A stretch of DNA of 35,495 bases from an uncultured bacterium (GCA_903934795.1 CAIZPE010000206.1:1-35495), one strand, 5' to 3'. Shown: positions 9,715 to 17,928, counted from the stretch's first letter. Notes: a model not told the origin generated them from the letters alone. Made by a program: numbers and translations.

Positions 9715-9774
9715 AGTTGCTGTAATCATCCGGCACAGTCAAGATGCGATGCAGCACCCAGGGGCCATTTCGGC

Positions 9775-10503
9775 GTGTCTTCCACTTCTGAATCCGATTC
9801 AGCCAAGCTCATCCGACAGGGCGGGGCCGCTTTGCCGCGGCGCCGCAAGGCGGCTCGCAGCAGCGAGATCCTGACCGCCGCGCGCGAGGTCTTCACCGCC
9901 CGTTCCTACGATGAGGCCTCCATCAGCGAGATCGCTGCGCTGGCTGGCTGCGTGGAAGGCACCATCTACACCTATTTCCGGAACAAGCGCGAGCTGCTCG
10001 ACGCCGTGCTTGCGGCTTTCTTCGATGCCCTGGTCGACGATGTCGCGCCCCGGCTCGACGCCATCCACGGCACCCGTGACCGGCTTCGTTTCCTGGTGGC
10101 GCGCCACCTCCAGATCTCGCTCGATGACCCTGCGCTCGGCGCGCTGATCGTGCGCGAGTCGCGCCGCCAGGGCGCCTACTTCGGCTCGAAGCTGCACGAG
10201 CTCAATCGCCGCTACAGTCGATTCCTGCAGCAGACCCTCGAGGAGGGCGTGCGGCGCGGCGAGCTTCGCGCCGATCTGAACTGCGCGCTGGCCCGCGACC
10301 TGATCTTCGGCGGGCTCGAACACTGGGCTTTCAATGAACGCGGCCGCCGGCGTGCCTTCGAGCCCGCCGCCGTGGCCGATACCATCGTGGGCATGCTGCT
10401 CGACGGATGGGCCGCCAGCCCGCAGGATGCGCCGCTGGCCGTGCTCAGCCGGCGGGTCGATCGGCTCGAGGCGAGCCTCAGACAGACAGGGAGACGGAAA
10501 TGA
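9775..10503 (+). CDS. TetR/AcrR family transcriptional regulator (AtuR-like by context)
   Basis: N-terminal HTH SSEILTAAREVFTARSYDEASISEIAALAGCVEGTIYTYFRNKRELLDAVL. GTG at 9775 is the most plausible start because the upstream extension to 9451 overlaps atuC in antisense. Confidence 0.88.
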   Translation: MSSTSESDSAKLIRQGGAALPRRRKAARSSEILTAAREVFTARSYDEASISEIAALAGCVEGTIYTYFRNKRELLDAVLAAFFDALVDDVAPRLDAIHGTRDRLRFLVARHLQISLDDPALGALIVRESRRQGAYFGSKLHELNRRYSRFLQQTLEEGVRRGELRADLNCALARDLIFGGLEHWAFNERGRRRAFEPAAVADTIVGMLLDGWAASPQDAPLAVLSRRVDRLEASLRQTGRRK

Positions 10504-12287
10504 CGGACAAGATCGTGCGGATCGGCGGGGCCTCGGGCTTCTGGGGCGACACCGCCATGTCGGCGCCGCAGCTGGTGCGCGGCGCCGAGATCGACTACCT
10601 GGTGTTCGACTACCTCGCCGAGGTGACCATGTCGATCCTTGCCGCCCAGCGCCTGAAGGACCCGAACGCCGGCTATGCCACCGACTTCGTGAACATCACC
10701 ATGAAGTCGCTGCTGCCCGACCTGGTCTCGCGACGCATCCGGGTGGTGGCCAATGCCGGCGGGGTCAACCCCCTGGCCTGCCGTGATGCGCTGGCCCGCG
10801 TGGCCCAGGCCCTGGGCCTGAACCTGAAGATCGGCGTGGTGCTCGGCGACGAGATCTCCGCGAGCGTGCCGGGCCTGCGCGAGCGCGGCGTGCGCGAGAT
10901 GTTCAGCGGCGAGCCCATGCCGGCATCGTTCGTGAGCGTCAATGCCTACCTGGGCGCGGTGCCGATCGCACGCGCGCTCGACCAGGGCTGCGATGTGGTG
11001 ATCACCGGCCGCTGCGTCGACTCCGCGGTCACGCTGGGCGTGCTCATGCACGAGTTCGGCTGGCGCGACAGCGATCACGATCAGCTCGCGCAGGGCACGC
11101 TCGCCGGCCACCTGATCGAGTGCGGCGCGCAGTGCACCGGGGGTCTGTTCACCGACTGGGACACCGTGCCCGACTGGGAGAACATCGGCTTTCCGGTGCT
11201 CGAGGCGCGCGCCGATGGCTCGTTCATCGTCACCAAGCCGGCGGGCACCGGCGGCCTGGTCACCCCGGCCACCGTCTCGGAACAGCTGCTCTACGAGATC
11301 GGCGACCCACGGGCCTATCACGTGCCCGATGTCTGCTGCGACTTCACCCAGGTGCGCTTCGAGCAGGTCGGCGAACACCGGGTGCGGGTGAGCGGGGCTC
11401 GCGGGCGCTCGCCCACCACCACCTACAAGGTCAGCGCCACCTTCGCCGACGGTTTCCGCAACCAGGCCGTGCTGGTGATCGGGGGTCATGACGCCGCTGC
11501 CAAGGCGCGCCGCACTGGGCAGGCCATCCTGAACCGGACCACCCGCATGCTTGCCGATGCCGGCCTGCCGCCCTACAGCGAGACCCGCCTCGAGGTGCTC
11601 GGCGCCGAGGACATGTTCGGCGCCTCGGCGCGGCCCGAGAGCCGCGAGGTGGTGCTCAAGATCGCGGTGCGCTGTCCGGCCAAGGCCAGCCTCGATCTGT
11701 TCGCCCGCGAGTTTGCGCCCGCCGGCACCTCCATGGCGCCGGGCACCTGCGGGCTGGGCGGCGGACGCCCCACGCCCTCGCCGGTGATCCGCCTGTTCTC
11801 CTTCCTGGTGTCCAAGACCGAGGTGCCGGTGAGCATCGATGTCGATGGCCAGCGCACCGAGCTCGGTCTGGCCGCGGGGGCCGACGCGGCCCTGACCGAC
11901 CTGCCGCCGCAGCTCGCGCTGGCCAGCGCCCCCGACTGGTCCGGCGAGCCGTCGGTGACCGTGCCGCTGCTGCGCCTGGCGCACGGCCGCTCCGGCGACA
12001 AGGGCAACAAGGCGAACATCGGCGTCATTGCGCGGCAAGCTGCCTATCTGCCGTATCTGTCGGCCTGGCTGACCCCGGAACGCGTCGCGGCGCACTTCGC
12101 CCACAACCAGCCGAGCCTGGTCGAGCGTTTCGATGTGCCGGGCTTTGGCGCCATGAACTTCCTGCTGCACGATGTGCTCGGCGGTGGCGGCATGGCCTCG
12201 CTGCGCACCGACAATCTCGCCAAGGCCTTCGCGCAGGTGCTGCTGGCGATGCCGGTGACGGTGCCGGCAGCGCTGCTCGCCGCCTGA
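10500..12287 (+). CDS. atuA: Acyclic terpene utilization AtuA family protein (DUF1446 plus C-terminal AtuA-like domain)
   Basis: MTDKIVRIGGASGFWGDTAMSAPQLVRGAEIDYLVFDYLAEVTMSILA and C-terminal LRLAHGRSGDKGNKANIGVIAR, hallmark motifs of the family. ATG overlaps the tetR stop (ATGA). Confidence 0.85.
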   Translation: MTDKIVRIGGASGFWGDTAMSAPQLVRGAEIDYLVFDYLAEVTMSILAAQRLKDPNAGYATDFVNITMKSLLPDLVSRRIRVVANAGGVNPLACRDALARVAQALGLNLKIGVVLGDEISASVPGLRERGVREMFSGEPMPASFVSVNAYLGAVPIARALDQGCDVVITGRCVDSAVTLGVLMHEFGWRDSDHDQLAQGTLAGHLIECGAQCTGGLFTDWDTVPDWENIGFPVLEARADGSFIVTKPAGTGGLVTPATVSEQLLYEIGDPRAYHVPDVCCDFTQVRFEQVGEHRVRVSGARGRSPTTTYKVSATFADGFRNQAVLVIGGHDAAAKARRTGQAILNRTTRMLADAGLPPYSETRLEVLGAEDMFGASARPESREVVLKIAVRCPAKASLDLFAREFAPAGTSMAPGTCGLGGGRPTPSPVIRLFSFLVSKTEVPVSIDVDGQRTELGLAAGADAALTDLPPQLALASAPDWSGEPSVTVPLLRLAHGRSGDKGNKANIGVIARQAAYLPYLSAWLTPERVAAHFAHNQPSLVERFDVPGFGAMNFLLHDVLGGGGMASLRTDNLAKAFAQVLLAMPVTVPAALLAA

Positions 12288-12292
12288 GCCGG

Positions 12293-12802
12293 GTGGATCC
12301 GGCCGCGCCCCGGCCGGGGCTCCTGATCGTCTGGTGCAGCCATACCGGGGGCAGTCAGGCGCTTGCCCGCGCTGCGGCGCAGGGCGCGCGCCGCGAAGTT
12401 CCGGGCGGTGTGCGCCTGCTCGGCGCACGCCGGGCGACGCCAGCCGATCTGCTCGCGGCGGGTGGCTACCTGTTCGTCACGCCCGAGACCCTGGGCAGCA
12501 TGGCCGGCCAGATGAAAGACCTGATCGACCGTTGCTACTACCCGTTGCTGGGTCGCTTGTCCGGGCGTCCCGCCGCCCTGATCGTATGCGCGGGCTCCGA
12601 TGGCGCCGGCACGGTACGGCAGATGGGCCGGGTCTTTGCCGGCTGGGGGTTTCGCGAGGCGGCTCCCCCTCAGGTGGTGATCACCGGCGCGCAGACGCCG
12701 CAGGCGATCATGGCCCGCAAGCGCATCGGCGAGAGCCCGCTGCAGGCCGCAGCTGAACTCGGGCAGGCCCTGGCACTCGGCCTGTCGATGGGGGTGTGGT
12801 AG
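12293..12802 (+). CDS. Flavodoxin-like / NAD(P)H-dependent oxidoreductase family protein
   Basis: Flavodoxin-type P-loop SHTGGSQALARAAAQGA plus VTPETLGSMAGQMKDLIDR. GTG start 6 nt after the atuA stop. Confidence 0.75.
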   Translation: MDPAAPRPGLLIVWCSHTGGSQALARAAAQGARREVPGGVRLLGARRATPADLLAAGGYLFVTPETLGSMAGQMKDLIDRCYYPLLGRLSGRPAALIVCAGSDGAGTVRQMGRVFAGWGFREAAPPQVVITGAQTPQAIMARKRIGESPLQAAAELGQALALGLSMGVW

Positions 12803-12809
12803 CGCCGAC

Positions 12810-14144
12810 TCAGCCCTTGGGCGTGACCGTGAAGAAGCAGCTCAGCCGCTCACGAGGGCTGAGCCAGAGCATGGTGCCGGGGCGCAGATCGGTGGGTTTG
12901 AGCGCCTTGCGGATGGTGAGCTCCTTGGGCGCGTCTTCCAGGGCAATCGGCTCGGCGTCGATCTTGAGCACATCCGGGTTGTGCACCAGCACCCTCGGCC
13001 GCATGGGATTGCTGCTGGTGCTGACCACCAGCGCCACATTGCCGTCACTCAACTCGACGATGGTGCCCGGCGGATAGACCCCCAGCACCTTGACCAGCGC
13101 GCTCAGCACCTTCTCGTCGAGGCGGGTGTTGCGTTCTTCGCGCCAGAGCTTGCGCAGGGCATCGGATGGCGTCATGGGCACGCCGTCAGGCGATTCCGGG
13201 CCGCACAGGCGGTCATAGCGGTTGACCACGCCGACGATGCGGGCCATCTGGCTGATGGCATCGCCGCGGCGGCGGGCCGGAAAGCCGCTGCCGTCGAGTG
13301 CCTCGTGGTGGTCGCGGATGATGGCCAGGGCCGCGTCGCTGAAGGACCCGCTCGAACGGGCGAGTTCAACCCCGGCATCGCAATGGGCACGGTAGGCCTT
13401 CTCCTCGGGCTGGGTGCGCTCGGCGAGCTTCAGGATGTAGGGCTGGACCATCACCTTGCCGATGTCGTGAGCCAGCGCGCCCAGGCTGAGATCACGCAGC
13501 TGGGCATCGTCCAGGCCCATTTCGCGGCCGACCAGCGCAGCCATGGTCATGCAGTTGATGGCGTGGTACTGCAGCGACTCGCCCTGCTGCTTCTCCATGA
13601 GCTGCAGTATGCCTTCACCGCTTTGCAGCAGTTCGACCGCCGAGGCTGCGAGGCTCGCGAGCTGCTGGCCGGCCTCGCGGGGCCTGGTGGCCATGGACGA
13701 GAACACGCCCTTCACCAGGCCGCCGGCTCGCTCCCATTCCCGCCGCGCCGCGGCCACCAGCAGACGCTGGCGGCGGGCCTTCTCCTCGCGCCGCTTGGAT
13801 TGCAGGATGGCCGGATTGACCGTGGATTCCTCATCCGCCGCGTCGCCGATGATGTCACGGGTGACCACCAGCATCTGCTTGTGATCATCCGACCTGGGGG
13901 CGGCAGGATCCACGCCCTCGACCGGCGGCGGAGTCGGTTCGACATCACTCAGCGCCGGCACCCATGAGACGCCTTCGGCGCCCATCGCCATCAGGTCCTT
14001 GAGCTGCTTCTCGCTGGTGATGAGGAAGCGCGTGCGCAGGAACGGATGGTCGAGCCAGGGGCGGTCGATGGTGACATAGACGCCGATGCGCAGCTGGCTG
14101 TTGCCAAGCGGTACGGGATTCTCGGACTTGCTGGGGCTGCTCAT
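12810..14144 (-). CDS. DUF3391 / HD-GYP domain protein (putative c-di-GMP phosphodiesterase)
   Basis: N-terminal LRIGVYVTIDRPWLDHPFLRTRFLITSEKQLKDL (DUF3391-like). HD-GYP motifs HDIGK, HHEALDGSGFP. Confidence 0.88.
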   Translation of the reverse strand: MSSPSKSENPVPLGNSQLRIGVYVTIDRPWLDHPFLRTRFLITSEKQLKDLMAMGAEGVSWVPALSDVEPTPPPVEGVDPAAPRSDDHKQMLVVTRDIIGDAADEESTVNPAILQSKRREEKARRQRLLVAAARREWERAGGLVKGVFSSMATRPREAGQQLASLAASAVELLQSGEGILQLMEKQQGESLQYHAINCMTMAALVGREMGLDDAQLRDLSLGALAHDIGKVMVQPYILKLAERTQPEEKAYRAHCDAGVELARSSGSFSDAALAIIRDHHEALDGSGFPARRRGDAISQMARIVGVVNRYDRLCGPESPDGVPMTPSDALRKLWREERNTRLDEKVLSALVKVLGVYPPGTIVELSDGNVALVVSTSSNPMRPRVLVHNPDVLKIDAEPIALEDAPKELTIRKALKPTDLRPGTMLWLSPRERLSCFFTVTPKG

Positions 14145-14256
14145 TGTCGAAGGACCTGGATCTTGGGGGATGACGAGGGGATCCGGGCACGGAAGAGGGC
14201 GGCGCCGAGGGTTTCGAGTGAGGCCAAAGACCCGGCGCGGGCTCCGCCATGGGCAA

Positions 14257-14332
14257 TGGCGCCTCCGGCACGAATCGAACGTGCGACCCTCCCCTTAGGA
14301 GGGGGATGCTCTATCCACTGAGCTACGGAGGC
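14257..14332 (-). tRNA. tRNA-Arg (anticodon CCT), CCA encoded
   Basis: Reverse complement GCCTCCGTAGCTCAGTGGATAGAGCATCCCCCTCCTAAGGGGAGGGTCGCACGTTCGATTCGTGCCGGAGGCGCCA folds as a cloverleaf: 7-bp acceptor stem, anticodon loop CTCCTAA, T-arm GCACGTTCGATTCGTGC. Confidence 0.95.
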
Positions 14333-14383
14333 GGCGGCCAAGAGTTTACCGGATGGGCCCCGGGGCTCGTCGGGCCGGTCTGA

Positions 14384-14851
14384 TCAGCGGCGACGGTAGT
14401 CGATGATCGCGTAGGCGATGCCGGTGGCGCTGGTGTGCTCGGCGCGGGTCAGGCTCACCCAGGCCTGCGGATCGAGGGCCGGAAAGTGCGCATCACCCGG
14501 CACGCTGAGCGCAATCTCGGTCATGAGCACCCGGCTGGCCATGGGCAACGCCTCGCGGTAGACGGCCTCACCGCCCACCACGAACACCTCGCCCGGGCAG
14601 TGGGCCCGGGCCAGGGCGATGGCCTTCTCGAGGCTGTCGGCATGAAGGCAGCCGGGTGCCTGCCAGGCGGGCTGGCGGCTGAGCACCACGGTGTTCCGGC
14701 CCGGCAGCGGGCGGCCGATGGAATCCCAGGTGCGTCGGCCCATGATGATCGCCCGGCCGAGCGTGGTCTGGCGGAAGTGCCGCAGGTCTTCCGGCAGATG
14801 CCAGGGCAGACGGTTGTCCTGACCGATGACCCGCCCCTGGGCGCAGGCCAC
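14384..14851 (-). CDS. folA: Dihydrofolate reductase (5' end uncertain; probably extends to about 14881)
   Basis: ACAQGRVIGQDNRLPWHLPEDLRHFRQTTLGRAIIMGRRTWDSIGRPLPGR and FVVGGEAVYREALP are classic DHFR motifs. The homologous beta strand (LSLLVAC) begins upstream of the only listed start. Confidence 0.93.
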   Translation of the reverse strand: MACAQGRVIGQDNRLPWHLPEDLRHFRQTTLGRAIIMGRRTWDSIGRPLPGRNTVVLSRQPAWQAPGCLHADSLEKAIALARAHCPGEVFVVGGEAVYREALPMASRVLMTEIALSVPGDAHFPALDPQAWVSLTRAEHTSATGIAYAIIDYRRR

Positions 14852-14877
14852 CAGCAGGCTGAGGTCGGGGTCGGGGA

Positions 14878-15672
14878 TCAGACCGCCACCGGTGCCTTGA
14901 TGGCCGGATGGGCCTGGTAGCCGACCACCGCGAAGTCTTCGTAGCGGTAGTCGAACAGGCTGGGGGGCCGACGCAGGATGTCGAGTCGTGGCAGCGGCAA
15001 GGGGCTTCGGCTGAGCTGTTCGCGGGCCTGGTCCAGGTGGTTGAGATACAGGTGGCAGTCGCCGCCGGTCCAGATGAAATCACCCACCTGCAGGTCGCAC
15101 TGCTGCGCCACCATGTGGGTGAGCAGGGCGTAGGACGCGATGTTGAACGGCACGCCCAGAAAAATGTCGGCGCTGCGCTGATACATCTGGCAGGAGAGCC
15201 GGCCCTGCGCAACATGGAACTGGTAGAAGGCGTGGCAAGGCGCCAGCGCCATGCGCGGCAGATCGGCCACATTCCAGGCCGAGACGATCAGGCGACGCGA
15301 GTCGGGATCCTGGCGGATGCGGCTGACCACCTCGGCGAGCTGGTCGATCTCGCGCCCGTCGGGCGTGGGCCAGTGGCGCCACTGATGGCCGTAGACCGGG
15401 CCGAGCTCGCCCTCGGGGCTGGCCCATTCATCCCAGATGCTGACGCCGTTCTCGCGCAGGTAGCGCACATTGGTGTCGCCGGAGATGAACCAGAGGAGCT
15501 CGTGGATGATGGACTTCAGGTGCAGCTTCTTGGTGGTGACCAGCGGGAAGCCCGCGGCCAGATCGAAGCGCATCTGCCAGCCGAACACCGACAGCGTGCC
15601 GGTGCCGGTGCGGTCATCCTTGGGCGCGCCATGCTCGAGCACATGGCGCATCAGGTCGAGGTACGGGGTCAT
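14878..15672 (-). CDS. thyA: Thymidylate synthase
   Basis: [19 protein letters not shown], active-site [43 protein letters not shown]-terminal [11 protein letters not shown]. Confidence 0.97.
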   Translation of the reverse strand: MTPYLDLMRHVLEHGAPKDDRTGTGTLSVFGWQMRFDLAAGFPLVTTKKLHLKSIIHELLWFISGDTNVRYLRENGVSIWDEWASPEGELGPVYGHQWRHWPTPDGREIDQLAEVVSRIRQDPDSRRLIVSAWNVADLPRMALAPCHAFYQFHVAQGRLSCQMYQRSADIFLGVPFNIASYALLTHMVAQQCDLQVGDFIWTGGDCHLYLNHLDQAREQLSRSPLPLPRLDILRRPPSLFDYRYEDFAVVGYQAHPAIKAPVAV

Positions 15673-16325
15673 GCGGGCGGTTCGGGCGCGAGTGGGTAGG
15701 GGCGAACGCCGATGCCCGAGAAGCAGGCCGCGACCATCTGGTCGACGATGCGTTCATCGGGAATGGTAGCGCCGAGCCGCAGGAAGTCGAGCGTCGGATC
15801 GCAGGCCCTGGCATAGAAGGTGTAGAGGATGAACTCGTCATCGAGGTGACCGGCCAGGTCTCCCGCCTGGCGCGCCGCGCGGATGAGTTCACCCACCTCG
15901 TCGGACAGACGCAGCAGTTCGTCGACATAGTGGCGATTGGCCATCAGGCTGTCGCGCAGGGACTGGCTGGTGGACGGCAGGTGCGGGATGCCGCCGCCCA
16001 GGCGTTCAGTGAGCGTCCAGCGCAGCAGGCCTTCCAGCCGGGCGATGGCCGACTCGCCGGCGACCGCGGCCAGCGCATCACGGGTGCGCTTGAGCAGGCG
16101 AACCATGACCGCGCCGACCAGCGCGTCCTTGGAGTCGAAGTGCTTGTAGAGGCTGCCCTTGGCGATGCCGACATCGGCCGCGATGTGGTCCATCGACATC
16201 AGCTCGTAGCCGTGCAGGGCCAGCAGGCGATGCGTGGCGTCGAGGATGGCTTCTTCCCGGACCTCGAACTGGGTTTCCCTGAAGGACTTGCGCGCGGGGG
16301 TGCTCTGGCCGGTGGCGCTGGACAC
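15669..16325 (-). CDS. TetR/AcrR family transcriptional regulator
   Basis: [54 protein letters not shown]. Stop overlaps the thyA start (ATGA). Confidence 0.9.
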   Translation of the reverse strand: MSSATGQSTPARKSFRETQFEVREEAILDATHRLLALHGYELMSMDHIAADVGIAKGSLYKHFDSKDALVGAVMVRLLKRTRDALAAVAGESAIARLEGLLRWTLTERLGGGIPHLPSTSQSLRDSLMANRHYVDELLRLSDEVGELIRAARQAGDLAGHLDDEFILYTFYARACDPTLDFLRLGATIPDERIVDQMVAACFSGIGVRPYPLAPEPPA

Positions 16326-16383
16326 GGGTTGTTCCGGAAGGCTTTGGGCGGGCGGATTATGGGGCCGCCAGCCGCCTGGGACC

Positions 16384-16884
16384 TCAATGTCCTTTGGATG
16401 CGTTTGGCGCGGGCGTGCCGGCGCTCAGCACGGTGGTGGCGGTGCGGGCAGGTGCGGGCAGGCTGACCTCGCGCCCGTTGTCGTCGATGAGCACCGACTG
16501 GTCGGTGATGGCCTTGAGCTGGCGGCCCGGGCCCAGGCTTGCGCCCACACGGTAGGCCCGCGCGGGTTTGCCGTCGATCGCGAGCAGGGCGCTGCCGAGA
16601 CGGCCGGCCGCGATCACGCCCAGCACCTGCAGGTTGAGGGCGACCGGTGCGACGGTCTGGGTGCCCGGGGCATCGGCGCGGCCGAAGAGCAGCGCCGCAG
16701 CGCCGAGATCGGGCGGGGCGCCCGCGCCTGCCGCAGCCGTCGCCGGACCGGGTTGCGGCGTGGGAGCCCCGAGCGTGACCAGCCAGTGCCCGGCCGTGGC
16801 CGCCAGCAGGGCCGCCGCCGCGAGCGTCGCCGCCCAGGCAGGACGGCTGAGCCCGGCAAGGAGGGCACTGAGGGGAACGGACAT
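16384..16884 (-). CDS. gspC: Type II secretion system protein GspC (short form, no evident PDZ domain)
   Basis: Single N-terminal TM followed by AAALLFGRADAPG...LNLQVLGVIAAGRLGSALLAIDGKPARAYRVGASLGPGRQLKAI (GspC homology-region pattern). Divergent from gspG. Confidence 0.82.
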   Translation of the reverse strand: MSVPLSALLAGLSRPAWAATLAAAALLAATAGHWLVTLGAPTPQPGPATAAAGAGAPPDLGAAALLFGRADAPGTQTVAPVALNLQVLGVIAAGRLGSALLAIDGKPARAYRVGASLGPGRQLKAITDQSVLIDDNGREVSLPAPARTATTVLSAGTPAPNASKGH

Positions 16885-16963
16885 GGCTCGTGGTGGGCGG
16901 TTGAACGGAGCGGATCGGACGCCCGCGCGGGGGGAGGCGTGGGGGCGGCAGGACGGAACCGGC

Positions 16964-16972
16964 TGATATCAT
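16964..16972 (+). promoter_or_regulatory. Candidate extended -10 element for the gspG operon
   Basis: TGATATCAT (TGn + TATCAT, 5/6 to TATAAT) in the gspC-gspG divergent gap; no good -35 seen. Confidence 0.3.
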
Positions 16973-17015
16973 AGCCCGGCCGGGCACGCGGTCCGGCGTG
17001 CTTCGGAGAGCGTGC

Positions 17016-17459
17016 ATGGCATTTCCCGGACAGATCGGCTGGCGGGTCGCGCAGCGTGGCTTCACCCTCATCGAGGTGATGGTGGTGATCGTCATCCTCG
17101 GCGTGCTGGCCGCGCTGGTGGTGCCCAGGGTGATGAATCGGCCCGACGAGGCCCGTGCGGTGGCGGCCCGCCAGGACATCGCCGCGATCATGCAGTCGCT
17201 CAAGCTCTACCGGCTCGACAACCAGCGCTACCCGTCCACCGAGCAGGGTTTGCAGGCCCTGGTCACCCGGCCTGCCGCCGGCCCCGAGGCCGCCAACTGG
17301 AAGGCCTACCTCGACAAGCTGCCGGTCGATCCCTGGGGCAAGCCCTACCAGTACCTCAATCCCGGCGTGAAAGGCGAGATCGATGTGTTCAGCCTGGGAG
17401 CCGACGGCGCGCCCGGCGGATCGGGGGCCGATGCCGACATCGGTTCCTGGTCGCTCTAG
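17016..17459 (+). CDS. gspG: Type II secretion major pseudopilin GspG
   Basis: Prepilin motif QRGFTLIEVMVVIVILGVLAALVVPRVM and conserved C-terminal DPWGKPYQYLNPGVKGEIDVFSLGADG. ATG 17016 preceded by GGAGAG. Confidence 0.97.
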   Translation: MAFPGQIGWRVAQRGFTLIEVMVVIVILGVLAALVVPRVMNRPDEARAVAARQDIAAIMQSLKLYRLDNQRYPSTEQGLQALVTRPAAGPEAANWKAYLDKLPVDPWGKPYQYLNPGVKGEIDVFSLGADGAPGGSGADADIGSWSL

Positions 17460-17928
17460 AGCGCGGGGGCCTGCGGCGCAGCGACGCGGCGCCGGGTTCA
17501 CCCTGATCGAAGTGCTGGTCACCCTGGTGGTGATCGGCGTCGCCGTGTCGGTGGTGGTGGTCAGCGCCTGGCCGGGGCCGCGGCAGGGTCTTCGCGACGA
17601 GGCCGAACGCCTCGCGCTGCTGCTCTCGCTGGCCCGCGAGGAGGCCCAGGTGCGCGGCACCCCGGTGAGGCTGTCGGCCGATGCCGGTGGCTACCGATTC
17701 CAGGTCTACTCGGGGCGGCAGTGGCGGCCCCTGCGCAATGACGCCGAACTGCGCGAGCGCGTCTGGAGCGCCCCCACCGTGTGGCAGCTGCGGCGCGCAG
17801 ATGGACGCCCCGACCTGGTCTTTGGGCGCGATCCGGTGGACTCCCCCTTCGAGATCACCCTTTCACGCGCCGGTGCCCGCGTGCGTCTGGCCGGCGACGG
17901 TCTGGGCCGCTTCGAGGTGCTGCCGTGA
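17431..17928 (+). CDS. gspH: Type II secretion minor pseudopilin GspH
   Basis: Prepilin motif RRGAGFTLIEVLVTLVVIGVAVSVVVV. Most plausible start is ATG 17431, overlapping gspG. Confidence 0.88.
   Translation: MPTSVPGRSRARGPAAQRRGAGFTLIEVLVTLVVIGVAVSVVVVSAWPGPRQGLRDEAERLALLLSLAREEAQVRGTPVRLSADAGGYRFQVYSGRQWRPLRNDAELRERVWSAPTVWQLRRADGRPDLVFGRDPVDSPFEITLSRAGARVRLAGDGLGRFEVLP

Noticed and set aside
9451-9774. Extended N-terminus of the TetR regulator from the listed ATG 9451
   Set aside because: This part overlaps the atuC 5' end in antisense and has no TetR homology; the HTH begins shortly after GTG 9775.
10212-12428. 738-aa antisense ORF opposite atuA
   Set aside because: Mirror ORF; atuA has clear family motifs and normal codon usage on +.
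14220-14250. Possible Rho-independent terminator after the tRNA (GCCCGCGCCGGGTCTTT on -)
   Set aside because: Stem of only about 4-5 bp and a weak T-run; not convincing.
14257-14332. tRNA-Arg(CCT) as an integration site for a genomic island
   Set aside because: tRNA genes are common integration sites, but no integrase, direct repeat of the tRNA 3' end, or composition shift is visible on either side; flanks are housekeeping genes.
16332-16339. TTCCGGAA palindrome upstream of the thyA-linked tetR as an operator
   Set aside because: Only 8 bp, GC-rich, single occurrence; too short to support without conservation data.
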